Positions 19,242 to 27,925 of a stretch of 64,000 nt of DNA are shown piece after piece. The notes beneath the pieces were generated by a model that saw only the letters and a program-made list of their open reading frames with translations, was not told where the DNA came from and did no database searches. The position numbers and the translations under genes are program-made. This DNA is from Janthinobacterium sp. TND4EL3 (GTDB lineage Bacteria > Pseudomonadota > Gammaproteobacteria > Burkholderiales > Burkholderiaceae_D), in the NCBI RefSeq assembly GCF_900156175.1, contig NZ_FTMV01000004.1, positions 186,001 to 250,000 of the forward strand, read 5' to 3'. Position 1 is the stretch's first letter; every line of letters starts with the position of its first letter.

Positions 19242-19643
19242 CTACAGCAGCGTGGGGCGGCTGCGCGAGTTCGTGTGGCGGTGGGTCTGGTAATCGAGCG
19301 CATCGCCGGCCATGAAGCGGCGCCAGGCTTGCGTGTAGACGAGCGACGATTTGTCCGCGTCGAAGCTGTCGAGCTGCAGCATGTCGCGGTGGTGCTTGAT
19401 TTCATTGACCAGCTGGTCGTACAGCGTTTGCAGGCCATAGCTGTCGGCGCTCTGGCGTTTCAGGCGCTCTTCCAGCTGCGCCACCTGCAGTTGCAACTGG
19501 CGGCACTGTTTCTTCAGATGCTGCACGCTGCCATTGCGCGGCACGCGCCGGGACACCGTCCCCTTGGCCTGGCGCGGGTGCCCGCCGGCGCGCTCGTCTT
19601 CCGCGCGCGTTCCAGGCGCGGCGCCCGTGTCTTCCATCGTCAT
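19242..19643 (-). CDS. Hypothetical coiled-coil protein
   Basis: 133 aa, not recognised. The ATG at 19643 is preferred over 19652 because a GGGGAG site is 9 bp before it and directly abuts the earlier ATG. Residues about 1-45 are polar and disordered; about 45-95 is a heptad-rich helix (QLQLQVAQLEERLKRQSADS) predicted to form a coiled coil; the tail (YTQAWRRFMAGDALDYQT) is basic. No signal peptide or membrane helix. It shares a converging end with the deacetylase gene, with no gap. Confidence 0.6.
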   Translation of the reverse strand: MTMEDTGAAPGTRAEDERAGGHPRQAKGTVSRRVPRNGSVQHLKKQCRQLQLQVAQLEERLKRQSADSYGLQTLYDQLVNEIKHHRDMLQLDSFDADKSSLVYTQAWRRFMAGDALDYQTHRHTNSRSRPTLL

Positions 19644-19805
19644 ATCGCCCATCTCCCCTCTGTCATCTCCCCGCGCCTGGCGGGAGGCAGCATGGAAAAT
19701 AATTGCTTTTCATTTAAGAGGCGATATTAGAGCATACTTTTTTGTTGCTTGCAGTAAATATTAAAATCCACTGAGAAATATTTTATCTTTCTGTTAACGC
19801 CGCCA

Positions 19806-20600
19806 TCACTGGCGCAGTGCCGCCTGCGGGGGCGTCACGGGGGCTGCCGCCACTGTCCCGTCGTCGGCGTAAGTGATGGTCAGCAAGGTGTCGTCATCCC
19901 AGCTCTGGTCGTGCAGCGGCGGCACGTAGCGCTGGCGGTCGTCCGTGACGCGGATGTCCAGCGTGCGCTCGCCCGAGCGCGCCTGCACCCCGGCGACACT
20001 GCGCGGCACCGGATACAGCACGTGGATCAGCGAGGAGTGGCAGGGCCCGCCCGCCATGCGGAACAGGTTGCGCCGGACGAAGGACAGCTGGTCCTGCTCG
20101 ACGGCCCAGCGGATTTCGCATTCCAGGCGCAGGTCGCCCAGGCGGCGCACGTTCGCGGGCAGTCCCGGCGTATGGATGTCGGCACGCCAGCGCAGGGTAT
20201 CGCGCTTCTTGTTGCTGACGAGGTCGGCATTGGCATCGTAGGCTATCTTGTTGCGCGCCAGGGTGAAGCCGCCGTCCGGCGCCAGCGGGATGGGAATCGA
20301 CAGGTTCTCGGCCGACAGGTGCAAGGTCGCGCCATCGAGCTTGCCCTTCGGCGTGGCGGGAACGAGCATGAAACGCAGCGGGGCGTCGGGCGCCAGGCGC
20401 TGGTGGTCGGCATACGCGTCGAGTCCCTTGACCATGGTGCGGTAGGGCCGCAGGTCGGGGTCGCGCGTGCCTTGCACGTCGACGATTTGCTGCATTTCCT
20501 GGGGCGCCGCGTCGCCCGGCGCTGCCGGTTGTTCCTGGGCCATGGCGGGCAGCAGGCAGGCGGCGAAGGTGACGAAGAGGGAAAAGCGGGAAATGTGCAT
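19806..20600 (-). CDS. Hypothetical exported protein
   Basis: 264 aa. Signal peptide at residues 1-21 (ending PAMAQE). The mature part is a beta-rich domain: LRFMLVPATPKGKLDGATLH, then a segment with DTLRWRADIHTPGLPANVR-type content suggesting a carboxypeptidase-regulatory-like or DUF2987-type periplasmic fold, but no named family was recognised with certainty. Two cysteines (LRLECEIRW and GGPCHSS) could pair. It stands alone, divergent from rbgA. Confidence 0.75.
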   Translation of the reverse strand: MHISRFSLFVTFAACLLPAMAQEQPAAPGDAAPQEMQQIVDVQGTRDPDLRPYRTMVKGLDAYADHQRLAPDAPLRFMLVPATPKGKLDGATLHLSAENLSIPIPLAPDGGFTLARNKIAYDANADLVSNKKRDTLRWRADIHTPGLPANVRRLGDLRLECEIRWAVEQDQLSFVRRNLFRMAGGPCHSSLIHVLYPVPRSVAGVQARSGERTLDIRVTDDRQRYVPPLHDQSWDDDTLLTITYADDGTVAAAPVTPPQAALRQ

Positions 20601-20803
20601 GGAAAGCGTGGCCGGTTAAGCTTGCAATGGGAAAAGTCCGTCCTGTGGCGACGGAGTGCGGATCTTATCATTCAGGTAACTGCGAAATTATCACCAATTG
20701 TCTCGTTCGCGTCGCACGGCTGGCGCCGGCGCCGGAAAATGCGACGTCGCGGCGCCAAGCACGTAAAATAGCGGATTGATTGAACGATTTTGAAAGCAAG
20801 AGC

Positions 20804-21751
20804 ATGGCGATACAATGGTACCCAGGACACATGAACGCGGCCCGCAAGAAAGCGGCCGAGACCATGGAGAACACCGATCTGGTGATTGAAGTGGTGGACG
20901 CGCGCCTGCCGGCGGCCAGCTGCAATCCCATGGTGGACGAGCTGCGCCTGTTCCGCCAGCGCCCCTGCCTGAAAATCCTCAACAAGACCGACCTGGCCGA
21001 TCCTGCCGCCACCGCCGCCTGGGTGGCCTATTTCAATGCCCAGGAAGGCGTGACCGCGTATGCGATGACGACCAAGAAGCCTGGCGACGTGGCGCGCATC
21101 CCGGAACTGGCCAAGTCGCTGGCGCCGCACCGCGGCGTGCCGACGAAACCGCTGCGCATCATGATCATGGGCATTCCCAACGTGGGCAAGTCGACCCTGA
21201 TGAACGCGCTGCTGAAAAAGCGCGTGGCCAAGGTGGGCGACGAGCCGGCCGTGACGAAAATGCAGCAAAAGCTGTATCTGGACAAGAACACGATTCTGGT
21301 CGACACGCCCGGCATGCTGTGGCCGAAGATCGCCATCCCCAGCGACGGCCTGATGCTGGCGGCCAGCCACGCGATCGGCTCGAATGCGCTGATCGAAGAG
21401 GAGGTGGCCGTGTTCCTGGCCGAGGAATTGCTCAAGCGCTACCCGGACCTGCTGGCGGCCCGCTACGGCACCAAGGTCGGCGAAGTCGACGCCATCGGCG
21501 TGGTCGAGGGGATTGCCGCCAAGCGCGGTTTCCGCATCAAGGGCGGCGACTACGATTTCGAGAAAGCGTCGCACACCCTGCTGCTCGACTACCGCAGCGG
21601 CATCCTGGGCCGTATCTCGCTGGAAACGCCGGACACGCGCGCGGCCCTGCTGGCCCAGCATGCGGCCGAGATGGCGGAAAAGGCGGCCAAGGCAGCGGAG
21701 ATCGCGGCCGAAAAGGCGAAGAATGCGGCGCGGGGCAAGCGCGGCACGTAA
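20804..21751 (+). CDS. rbgA: Ribosome biogenesis GTPase YlqF/RbgA
   Basis: 315 aa from the ATG at 20804, which gives the classic MAIQWYPGHM start (a TTG at 20780 is rejected). It is a circularly permuted GTPase: G4 NKTD (about residue 60) precedes G1 GIPNVGKST (about residue 125) and G3 DTPG (about residue 170). The C-terminus has an Ala/Lys-rich helix (AAEMAEKAAKAAEIAAEKAK) that extends the usual ANTAR-like tail. Needed for late assembly of the 50S subunit in Bacillus; the function here is by family. Ends at a two-way terminator. Confidence 0.93.
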   Translation: MAIQWYPGHMNAARKKAAETMENTDLVIEVVDARLPAASCNPMVDELRLFRQRPCLKILNKTDLADPAATAAWVAYFNAQEGVTAYAMTTKKPGDVARIPELAKSLAPHRGVPTKPLRIMIMGIPNVGKSTLMNALLKKRVAKVGDEPAVTKMQQKLYLDKNTILVDTPGMLWPKIAIPSDGLMLAASHAIGSNALIEEEVAVFLAEELLKRYPDLLAARYGTKVGEVDAIGVVEGIAAKRGFRIKGGDYDFEKASHTLLLDYRSGILGRISLETPDTRAALLAQHAAEMAEKAAKAAEIAAEKAKNAARGKRGT

Positions 21752-21770
21752 GTTACCGCTTCACCATGCA

Positions 21771-21804
21771 AAAAGCGCCGCGACAGCAATGTCGCGGCGC
21801 TTTT
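21771..21804. terminator. Bidirectional terminator between rbgA and the DOPA dioxygenase gene
   Basis: A 15-bp stem, AAAAGCGCCGCGACA with its exact complement, and a 4-base loop GCAA. A-run and T-run on either side let it stop transcription from both convergent genes. Confidence 0.92.
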
Positions 21805-21820
21805 CTTATGCGGTGGCGGA

Positions 21821-22624
21821 TTATCCGAATTTGAAACTGGTCACGGCCAGCGCCCCAAAGAAATCCTCTTCGTGGTAGACGACGTGGGCCGCTTCCTGCT
21901 CGGCCGCGCCGAGCGCCACCATCAGGGGCAGCAGATGGTCTTCCTGCGGATGGGCCTGGCGCGCGCCCGGCGCCCGGTCCCAGGCCAGCAACTGTTCCAG
22001 CCGCTGCGCCGGCGGCAGGGCCATGGCCTGGCGCAGCCACGCGTCGAACTGGTGCGAGGCGACGGCGCCCGCCTGGCCGAACTGGCGCAGGTTATGATAA
22101 CTGAGGCCACTGCCCAGTATCAGCACGCCCTGGCGGCGCAGGCCGGCCAGCGCGCGGCCCACTTCGACGTGCGTGAGCGGGTCGTAGCCGTGTTTCAGCG
22201 ACAGTTGCACCAGCGGCATGTCCGCTTGGGGGTAGATGGGGAACAGGGCGCTGAAGGTGCCATGGTCGAAACCGCGCTCGTGGTCCAGGCGCGCCGGGTG
22301 GCCGGCCGCGTCCAGCAACTGCTTGACCTGCGCCGCCAGTGCCGGCGCGCCCGGCGCCGGGTACTGGATTTGATACGTGTGCGGCGGAAAGCCCGAGTAA
22401 TCGTAGATCATGCCCGGCTTGGGGCTGGCCGAGACGAGGAATTGCGGCCCTTCCCAGTGCGCCGTGACGACCAGCACGGCTTTCGGACGCGCGCCGATCT
22501 GGCGCGGGATATCCTGCAGCGACGCTTCGAGCACGTCGTAGCGGCCGCCGAACTGGTCTTTCATGAACGGCCACGGGCCGCCGCCGTGCGACAGGAAATA
22601 GGTGGGGAAGGTGTGCTCTTGCAT
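21821..22624 (-). CDS. ygiD: 4,5-DOPA-type extradiol dioxygenase (YgiD/LigB family)
   Basis: 267 aa. Catalytic-metal and acid-base His residues of the LigB superfamily are visible in LSHGGGPWPF (about residue 13), VVTAHWEG (about 56), FDHGTFS (about 121) and LSYHNLRQFG (about 175). Cleaves an aromatic ring next to a catechol; DOPA is the named substrate of the family but the true substrate is often unknown. Divergent from a LysR gene 108 bp away, the common arrangement for this enzyme, so that regulator probably controls it. Confidence 0.9.
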   Translation of the reverse strand: MQEHTFPTYFLSHGGGPWPFMKDQFGGRYDVLEASLQDIPRQIGARPKAVLVVTAHWEGPQFLVSASPKPGMIYDYSGFPPHTYQIQYPAPGAPALAAQVKQLLDAAGHPARLDHERGFDHGTFSALFPIYPQADMPLVQLSLKHGYDPLTHVEVGRALAGLRRQGVLILGSGLSYHNLRQFGQAGAVASHQFDAWLRQAMALPPAQRLEQLLAWDRAPGARQAHPQEDHLLPLMVALGAAEQEAAHVVYHEEDFFGALAVTSFKFG

Positions 22625-22732
22625 GGCGGCTCCTGGTGGGAATGGCTGATGATGGGATGATGATAGTCATGCGCGGTCAGTTGATCAAGATCGCTATTAT
22701 TGATATATCATTTCCATTTTGTTGATGATCGG

Positions 22733-23629
22733 ATGAGCATGGATACCTTGCGCAGCATGCGCGTGTTTCGCGCCGTGGTGGAACTGGACAGCTTCGTGCG
22801 CGCCAGCGAGCGCCTGGACCTGTCGCCGGCCATGGTCAGCAAGCATGTGATGCACCTGGAGCGCCATCTGGGCGCGCGCCTGCTGAACCGCAGCAGCCGC
22901 CACCTGAGCCTGACGGAAATCGGCAAGGTGTATTTCGAACAGTGCCGCGACATGCTCGACAACCTCGACGAAGTGGAAGCGACGGTGGGCCGCACGACAG
23001 TAGTGCCGCGCGGCATGCTGCGCCTGAGCGCGCCCGTCTGGTTCGCCAACGCCATCTTCACGCGCACCCTGGTCGCTTACCGCGAGCGCTTCCCGGAAGT
23101 CACGTTCGACATCGATTTGAGCGGAAGAGTCGTCAACCTGGTGGAAGAGGGCTTCGACCTGGCCCTGCGCGTGAGCCAGGCGCCGTCGCCGGCCCTGATC
23201 GCGCGGCCCATCGGCAGCATCGCCTTTCACCTCGTGGCCGCGCCCGCCTACCTGGCGCGCGCGGGCCAGCCGGAAGTGCCGCAAGACCTGGCCCAGCACG
23301 CCATGATCAGCTATTCCTTGTTGGCGAACGGCAATGAACTGGCCTTCGACGGCCCGCACGGGAGCGAGACGGTGAAGTTTTCGCCCGTGTTGCAATGCAA
23401 TAACGAAAGCCTGCTGCACGCGGCCGCGCTCGACGGCATGGGCATTGCCCTGCTGCCGTCTTGGCAGACGGATGACGACCTGGCGGCGGGGCGGCTGGTG
23501 CGCCTGTTCGACGCTTACCAGCTGGCGGGCGGCAAGGTGTACGCCGTCTACACGAGCCGCCGCTACCTGTCGTCGAAGGTGCGCACCTTCATCGACTTCC
23601 TCGCCGATGAAGGGCGCCTGGGCAGCTGA
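22733..23629 (+). CDS. LysR-family transcriptional regulator
   Basis: 298 aa. N-terminal winged HTH at about residues 3-62 (MRVFRAVVELDSFVRASERL, SPAMVSKHVMHLERHLG) and a C-terminal substrate-binding domain. The ATG at 22733 is chosen over 22739 and over an upstream TTG at 22700, which lies in the AT-rich intergenic segment. Transcribed away from the DOPA dioxygenase gene; LysR proteins usually control the divergent neighbour and themselves. The effector is unknown. Confidence 0.88.
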   Translation: MSMDTLRSMRVFRAVVELDSFVRASERLDLSPAMVSKHVMHLERHLGARLLNRSSRHLSLTEIGKVYFEQCRDMLDNLDEVEATVGRTTVVPRGMLRLSAPVWFANAIFTRTLVAYRERFPEVTFDIDLSGRVVNLVEEGFDLALRVSQAPSPALIARPIGSIAFHLVAAPAYLARAGQPEVPQDLAQHAMISYSLLANGNELAFDGPHGSETVKFSPVLQCNNESLLHAAALDGMGIALLPSWQTDDDLAAGRLVRLFDAYQLAGGKVYAVYTSRRYLSSKVRTFIDFLADEGRLGS

Positions 23630-23727
23630 CGGCCCCAGCGCCGCGCGCCATGCGTATAATGATTCGCTTTTGCCATCTTCCCGTTTCACTACCGTGCGTG
23701 CCCCGGTAGCGCACCCAGCTTGCCGCC

Positions 23728-25278
23728 ATGATGCCTGTCCTTCCCGCCCTGACCATCGCCACATGTGCCGCTCTGCTGTGCGCGCTGGCCATGCCGGCGC
23801 GCGCGCAGGACGGCGTGGCCGCCGGCGCGGCCGGCGTCACGCACGGCGACTTGTCCGCCGAACTGGCGCAGGGCGGCCAGCACAGCGTGCGCGCCGCCCT
23901 GTCGCGCGAGCAGGGCGGCATGTCGCTCGATGCGGCCCTCGACGGGCAGCGCAACGGCAATTACCGCGACGGCAGCGTTTTCCACCAGCGGGGCTTCAGC
24001 GGCGGGGCGGAGTGGAAGGCGCGGCAGGGCCGTTCCGGCTTCAGCGTCGATCAGCTGAACCAGGACACGCGCTATCCCGCGCCCGAAGCGCCATTCCTGG
24101 CCTTGCTGGCGGCCCGTCCGGAAGACCTGTACCGCTACGAGGTGCGGCGCGCCAGCGCCTTCGTGCAGCGCTACGTGGGCAATTTCGAGCTGGGAGTGGA
24201 ACTGTCGCAGCGGGAAAAGCGCGCCACGGCCCAGTATGCGGGCGAGGACGGCAGCAGCGTATCGACCTACAGCAGCCGCCGCCGGCAGCTGGCGCCCCGC
24301 CTGCGCCATTACGGCAAGGTGGGCGGCGTGGGGACGGATACGGAGCTGGGGCTGGACCTGATGCAGTGGCAGCGGCAGTCGGACCGTGCCGCGTTGGGCC
24401 GCGACGGCAGTGCGCAGCGACGCCAGTATTCGCGCGCGCTGCTGCTGCGCGAAGAACTGGCCTTCGGCGGCCCGTATGCGCCGCGCCTGCTGCTGGGCTT
24501 GCGGCATGAACAGTTCCAGCTCGATCCGGCCGACATGCCCGCCGGCGGCAGCGACTGGGAAAACCAGAATGCCTGGGACCTGCAGGGCAGCCTGCAGCTG
24601 CGCCCGCAACTGAACGTGTACGCCAAGGCCGCGCGCAGCTACCGCATCGACGACGATGGCTACACGAGCGCCGGCTACCGCCCCCTGGCGGGCCAGCTGC
24701 GGCGCGAAACGGAAGTGGGCGCCACCTACGGCGACGCGGCGCGCAGCGCCTCCGTGCGCCTGTTCAGCGAACGCCTGAGCAACCAGATCGTCTTCGACCA
24801 GAGCCTGGGCCAGCTGGGTTTTGCCGGCAATCTGGACCCGTCGCGCCGCGATGGCGTGGCCATCGAAGCGAGCATGGCGCTGGCGCGCGACTGGCGCCTC
24901 GACGCGCAGCTGCGGCAGGTGCATGCGCGCTATGACGACTACAGCTACGACGGGCCGGACATCGCCCTCGTGCCGAAAACCCTGGCCAGCCTGCGCCTGT
25001 ACTGGACGGGGCGGGGCGGCGCCAGTGCCGACGTGGGCGTGCAATGGCTGCGCGCCCTGCGCTATGGACCGGATTTCGCCCATAGCTGCCTGGCGCAGGT
25101 GCCCGCGTTTGCCACCGTGGACGGGCGCTACGTGCGCAAGCTGGGCGCCTGGGAGCTGGAACTGGCCGGCAGCAACCTGGCCAACCGCCGCCATTACGGC
25201 GATGCGCCCGGCTGCCGCTCCAGCATTTACCTCAACGATGCGCGCCAGCTGCGCGTGTCGGCGCGCTACCATTTCTGA
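23728..25278 (+). CDS. TonB-dependent-receptor-like outer-membrane barrel without plug domain
   Basis: 516 aa, shorter than normal TonB receptors (about 650-750). Signal peptide at residues 1-26 (ending ARAQDG). The mature protein begins directly with beta-barrel strands; no TonB box and no plug motif (such as the VVRGP stretch seen in the other receptor here) is visible. The C-terminal half is a typical barrel (ELAGSNLANRRHYGDAPGCR, ending in YHF with the terminal aromatic). It may be a plug-less porin-like remnant or a specialised receptor. Alternative ATG at 23731. Confidence 0.8.
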   Translation: MMPVLPALTIATCAALLCALAMPARAQDGVAAGAAGVTHGDLSAELAQGGQHSVRAALSREQGGMSLDAALDGQRNGNYRDGSVFHQRGFSGGAEWKARQGRSGFSVDQLNQDTRYPAPEAPFLALLAARPEDLYRYEVRRASAFVQRYVGNFELGVELSQREKRATAQYAGEDGSSVSTYSSRRRQLAPRLRHYGKVGGVGTDTELGLDLMQWQRQSDRAALGRDGSAQRRQYSRALLLREELAFGGPYAPRLLLGLRHEQFQLDPADMPAGGSDWENQNAWDLQGSLQLRPQLNVYAKAARSYRIDDDGYTSAGYRPLAGQLRRETEVGATYGDAARSASVRLFSERLSNQIVFDQSLGQLGFAGNLDPSRRDGVAIEASMALARDWRLDAQLRQVHARYDDYSYDGPDIALVPKTLASLRLYWTGRGGASADVGVQWLRALRYGPDFAHSCLAQVPAFATVDGRYVRKLGAWELELAGSNLANRRHYGDAPGCRSSIYLNDARQLRVSARYHF

Positions 25279-25424
25279 GACGGCGGCGCGGCGGGGCTTA
25301 AATGCGGCTTAAGCGGGCGCAAGGCGGTGCGATAAACAGGGCTTTTTTGCGCCCGACCTTCATCGCCCGGCGCAAAAAGTGGTAATCTCGCCCCGTTCAC
25401 GACCACTTTTGATGAAGGATTATT

Positions 25425-26096
25425 ATGCGTTTTCTGCGTTTCTTGCGTCCCCTGCTCGCCGCCGTCACCCTGGTGGCGGCCACCGGCGGCGCCATGGCGG
25501 CCGATACCGGCTTTACCACGCTTCCGACCCCAGTGCGCACGGACACGGGCAAGAAGGTGGAAGTGGTGGAATACTTCATGTATTCGTGCCCGCATTGCTA
25601 CGCGCTCGATCCGCTGATGCACGACTGGGTCAAGAAACAGGGCGACAAGATCGCCTTCCGCCGCATCCACCTGGCCTTCTCCGGACCAAAAGATCCGCAG
25701 GCGCACGCCTATGCCACGCTGGAAGCGATGGGCCAGCTGGACCAGTTCCACGACAAGATCTTCCGCGCCATCCACGTCGAGCGCAACCGCCTGAACCGCG
25801 ATGACGCCATCCTCGACCTGCTGGTCAAGAACGGCATCGACAAGGCGAAATACCTGGACATGTTCAATTCGTTCGGCGTGCAGACCAAGCTGAAACGCAA
25901 CGAACAGCTGATCACCGCCAGCAAGATCGACAGCGCGCCGACCATCGTCATCGACGGCCGCTTCGTGACGTCGCCGGCGCAGCTGTCGCGTCCGGGCCAG
26001 TCCGAGCCGCAGACCCAGGCCGCAACCCTGCGCGTGATGGATGAACTGGTGGCGCGCGTGCTGAAAGAGCGCGCCCCCGCGCCAGCGAAGAAGTAA
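25425..26096 (+). CDS. dsbA: Thiol:disulfide interchange protein DsbA
   Basis: 223 aa. Signal peptide at residues 1-25 (ending GAMAAD). The active site is FMYSCPHCYALDP (CPHC, about residue 54), and the cis-proline lies in SAPTIVIDGRF (about residue 178). Introduces disulfides into periplasmic proteins and is reoxidised by DsbB. An inverted repeat, AAAAGTGGT at 25375-25383 and its complement at 25402-25410, sits in the leader just before the start. A small membrane-protein gene follows after 14 bp. Confidence 0.94.
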   Translation: MRFLRFLRPLLAAVTLVAATGGAMAADTGFTTLPTPVRTDTGKKVEVVEYFMYSCPHCYALDPLMHDWVKKQGDKIAFRRIHLAFSGPKDPQAHAYATLEAMGQLDQFHDKIFRAIHVERNRLNRDDAILDLLVKNGIDKAKYLDMFNSFGVQTKLKRNEQLITASKIDSAPTIVIDGRFVTSPAQLSRPGQSEPQTQAATLRVMDELVARVLKERAPAPAKK

Positions 26097-26110
26097 CACC
26101 GGAGAGCACC

Positions 26111-26335
26111 ATGAAACAGCTGCCCTGGACTTTATGCGTGCTGGCCGTCGCCCTCGCGGCGTGGCTGGCGATTGCCATCGTCAACGTGGAAAACCAGCGC
26201 AATGCGCTCGTTACCAAGGCCTGCGTGGACCCCGCATTCAAGAACGAGGTCGACGCAAAATGCCTGGCGTCCGTGCACACGCGCGAGCACTGGTGGCAGC
26301 ACCTGACTTACGCCATGACGCATTTCAGGTCATAG
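26111..26335 (+). CDS. Small single-span membrane protein, paralogue of 35270-35587
   Basis: 74 aa. One N-terminal membrane helix (LCVLAVALAAWLAIAIV, about residues 8-24), then a short extracytoplasmic part with two cysteines and the pattern ENQRNAL..ACVDP..EVD..CL..VHTREHWWQH. The same pattern occurs in the protein at 35270-35587, so the two are paralogues. Lies 14 bp after dsbA, which could form a disulfide between its two cysteines. No known family was recognised. Confidence 0.7.
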   Translation: MKQLPWTLCVLAVALAAWLAIAIVNVENQRNALVTKACVDPAFKNEVDAKCLASVHTREHWWQHLTYAMTHFRS

Positions 26336-26345
26336 AACGCCGGAT

Positions 26346-26397
26346 AAAATCTACTGCGATTCTCGGCCACAAATCACTGCCGCTCGCTACGATTTTC
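26346..26397. repeat. Dispersed MITE-like repeat, copy C (internally deleted)
   Basis: A 52-bp remnant: CTACTGCGATTCTCGGCCAC joins the left end of the family to its right part (CACTGCCGCTCGCTACGATTTT), missing the central hairpin present at 14-111 and 60906-61004. The bases after it (TCCGGCGTCGTGAC) also match those after copy B. Confidence 0.7.
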
Positions 26398-26434
26398 TCC
26401 GGCGTCGTGACGATGAGGGATGGATCGGCAAACT

Positions 26435-26457
26435 GCCCGCTTCGTGCGGGCTTTTTT
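26435..26457 (+). terminator. Rho-independent terminator after dsbA and the small membrane protein
   Basis: GCCCGC, loop TTCGT, GCGGGC, then TTTTTT. About 100 bp beyond the small membrane-protein stop. Confidence 0.8.
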
Positions 26458-26507
26458 ACGTCTGCAGCTTGCGGGTATCATGAGACCACAACCATCCTGG
26501 AGGGGCA

Positions 26508-27254
26508 ATGAAGGAAGTGATCCTGATTACGGGCAGCAGCCGCGGCATCGGGGCGGCGACGGCCTTGCTGGCGGCGCGCCAGGGCTATGCCGTCTGCGTC
26601 AACTATGTGCGCGATGCGCAGGCGGCCGAAGCGCTGCGCGCGCGTATCGTGGCCGAAGGGGGCGAGGCCATCGCCGTGCAGGCCGACGTCAGCGAGGAAG
26701 CGGACGTGGCGCGCCTGTTCGATGAACTCGATGCGCGCCTGGGGACCTTGACGGCACTGGTCAACAACGTGGGCGTGCTGGAGCGGAAATGCCGGCTGGC
26801 CGACATGTCCGTGCAGCGCCTCGAACGCGTGCTGCGCACCAACGTGATCAGCTATTTTTTGTGCTGCCAGCAGGCCGTGCGGCGCATGTCGACGGCGAAC
26901 GGCGGGCAGGGCGGGCGCATCGTGAACGTGTCGTCGGTGGCTGCGCGTATCGGCTCCCCGGAAGAATACATCGATTACGCGGCCTCGAAAGGCGCCGTCG
27001 ATACGCTCACCCTGGGCCTGGCGAAGGAAGTGGCGGCCGAAGGCATCCGCGTCAACGGCGTGCGCCCCGGCATCATCTACACGGACATCCACGCTTCGGG
27101 CGGCGAACCGGGCAGGGTGGCGCGCCTGGCCTCGGGCGTGCCCATGCAGCGGGGCGGCCAGTCGGAAGAAATCGCCGACGCCATCCTCTACCTGCTGGGG
27201 CCAGGCGCGACCTATGTGACGGGCAGCATCCTCGACGTGGCGGGCGGGCGCTGA
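26508..27254 (+). CDS. SDR-family NAD(P)-dependent oxidoreductase
   Basis: 248 aa, short-chain dehydrogenase fold. Cofactor motif TGSSRGIGAATALLA at the N-terminus (about residue 8), NNVGV at about 85, catalytic Ser in VSSVAARIG, and YxxxK as YAASKGAVD (about residue 157). Resembles glucose-1-dehydrogenase or FabG-like enzymes; the substrate is not evident. It stands between a terminator and the SnoaL-like gene, so it is a separate transcription unit. Confidence 0.85.
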   Translation: MKEVILITGSSRGIGAATALLAARQGYAVCVNYVRDAQAAEALRARIVAEGGEAIAVQADVSEEADVARLFDELDARLGTLTALVNNVGVLERKCRLADMSVQRLERVLRTNVISYFLCCQQAVRRMSTANGGQGGRIVNVSSVAARIGSPEEYIDYAASKGAVDTLTLGLAKEVAAEGIRVNGVRPGIIYTDIHASGGEPGRVARLASGVPMQRGGQSEEIADAILYLLGPGATYVTGSILDVAGGR

Positions 27255-27379
27255 TTTCCAGTGCATTTACAACCCTGACAAGCAGATGATTCAAGCGCGG
27301 GGCCAATTATCAAACAGAACAAGCGAGTCCAGAATGACGGGGTGCCATCTGCACGCCGATCAACTCACCTGGAATGACC

Positions 27380-27916
27380 ATGCCCGTTTCCGTTTTTGCT
27401 CCCGCCATCCTGGCCCTGTCCCTGCTGGCCGCCGCGCCGGCCCACGCCGCCACCGAGCTGCCCATGCCCGCCCGCCTGTCCGGCGCCAAAGCCGACGCCG
27501 CGGTGGTGCTGGCCGCGCGCCGCTATGCCGCGTTCTGGCAGAGCGGCGATCCGGCCCTGGCGCGCCTGGCCCTGGCCGACGCTTTTACGGACCGCACCCT
27601 GCCTGCCGGCCGCCCGCAGGGACTGGCCGGCCCGCTGCAGGCTTCGCAGGTGTTCCACGCTGCCGTGCCGGACTTGCAGGTGGCCATTGAGGAGATGCTG
27701 GTGGCAGGCGACCGGGTCACCCTGCGCCTGCATTTCACGGGCCGCTTCACGGGCGTGTTCCCCACGCCGCAGGGCGAACTGCGCGGGCAGGGGCAAGCCA
27801 TCGATTTTCATGCGTTTGATTTGTATCAGGTCGATGCGCAGGGGCGCATCAGCGACAACTGGCACCTGGAAGATAATTTGACGCTCCTGCGCCAGCTGGG
27901 CGTGCTGGCGCAGTAA
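27380..27916 (+). CDS. Exported SnoaL-like protein
   Basis: 178 aa. Signal peptide at about residues 1-23 (ending AHAATE). The mature part is a SnoaL/NTF2-like polyketide-cyclase fold: YAAFWQSGDPALARLALAD, then EEMLVAGDRVTLRLHFTG and a conserved end SDNWHLEDN. SnoaL-like proteins are often ester cyclases or small-ligand binders; catalysis here is unproven. ATG at 27380 preferred (spacing of 8 bp from TGGA) over 27374. Its stop lies 10 bp before the convergent LysR gene. Confidence 0.75.
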   Translation: MPVSVFAPAILALSLLAAAPAHAATELPMPARLSGAKADAAVVLAARRYAAFWQSGDPALARLALADAFTDRTLPAGRPQGLAGPLQASQVFHAAVPDLQVAIEEMLVAGDRVTLRLHFTGRFTGVFPTPQGELRGQGQAIDFHAFDLYQVDAQGRISDNWHLEDNLTLLRQLGVLAQ

Positions 27917-27925
27917 GGGCGGCCG

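Noticed and set aside
23628-23727. Cobalamin riboswitch before the TonB-like barrel
   Set aside because: Only about 100 bp are available and no conserved B12-box was found.
25314-25355. Terminator after the plug-less barrel gene
   Set aside because: CGGGCGCAA and TTGCGCCCG pair, but across a 24-base loop; T-run lies inside the loop, so it is not a standard terminator.
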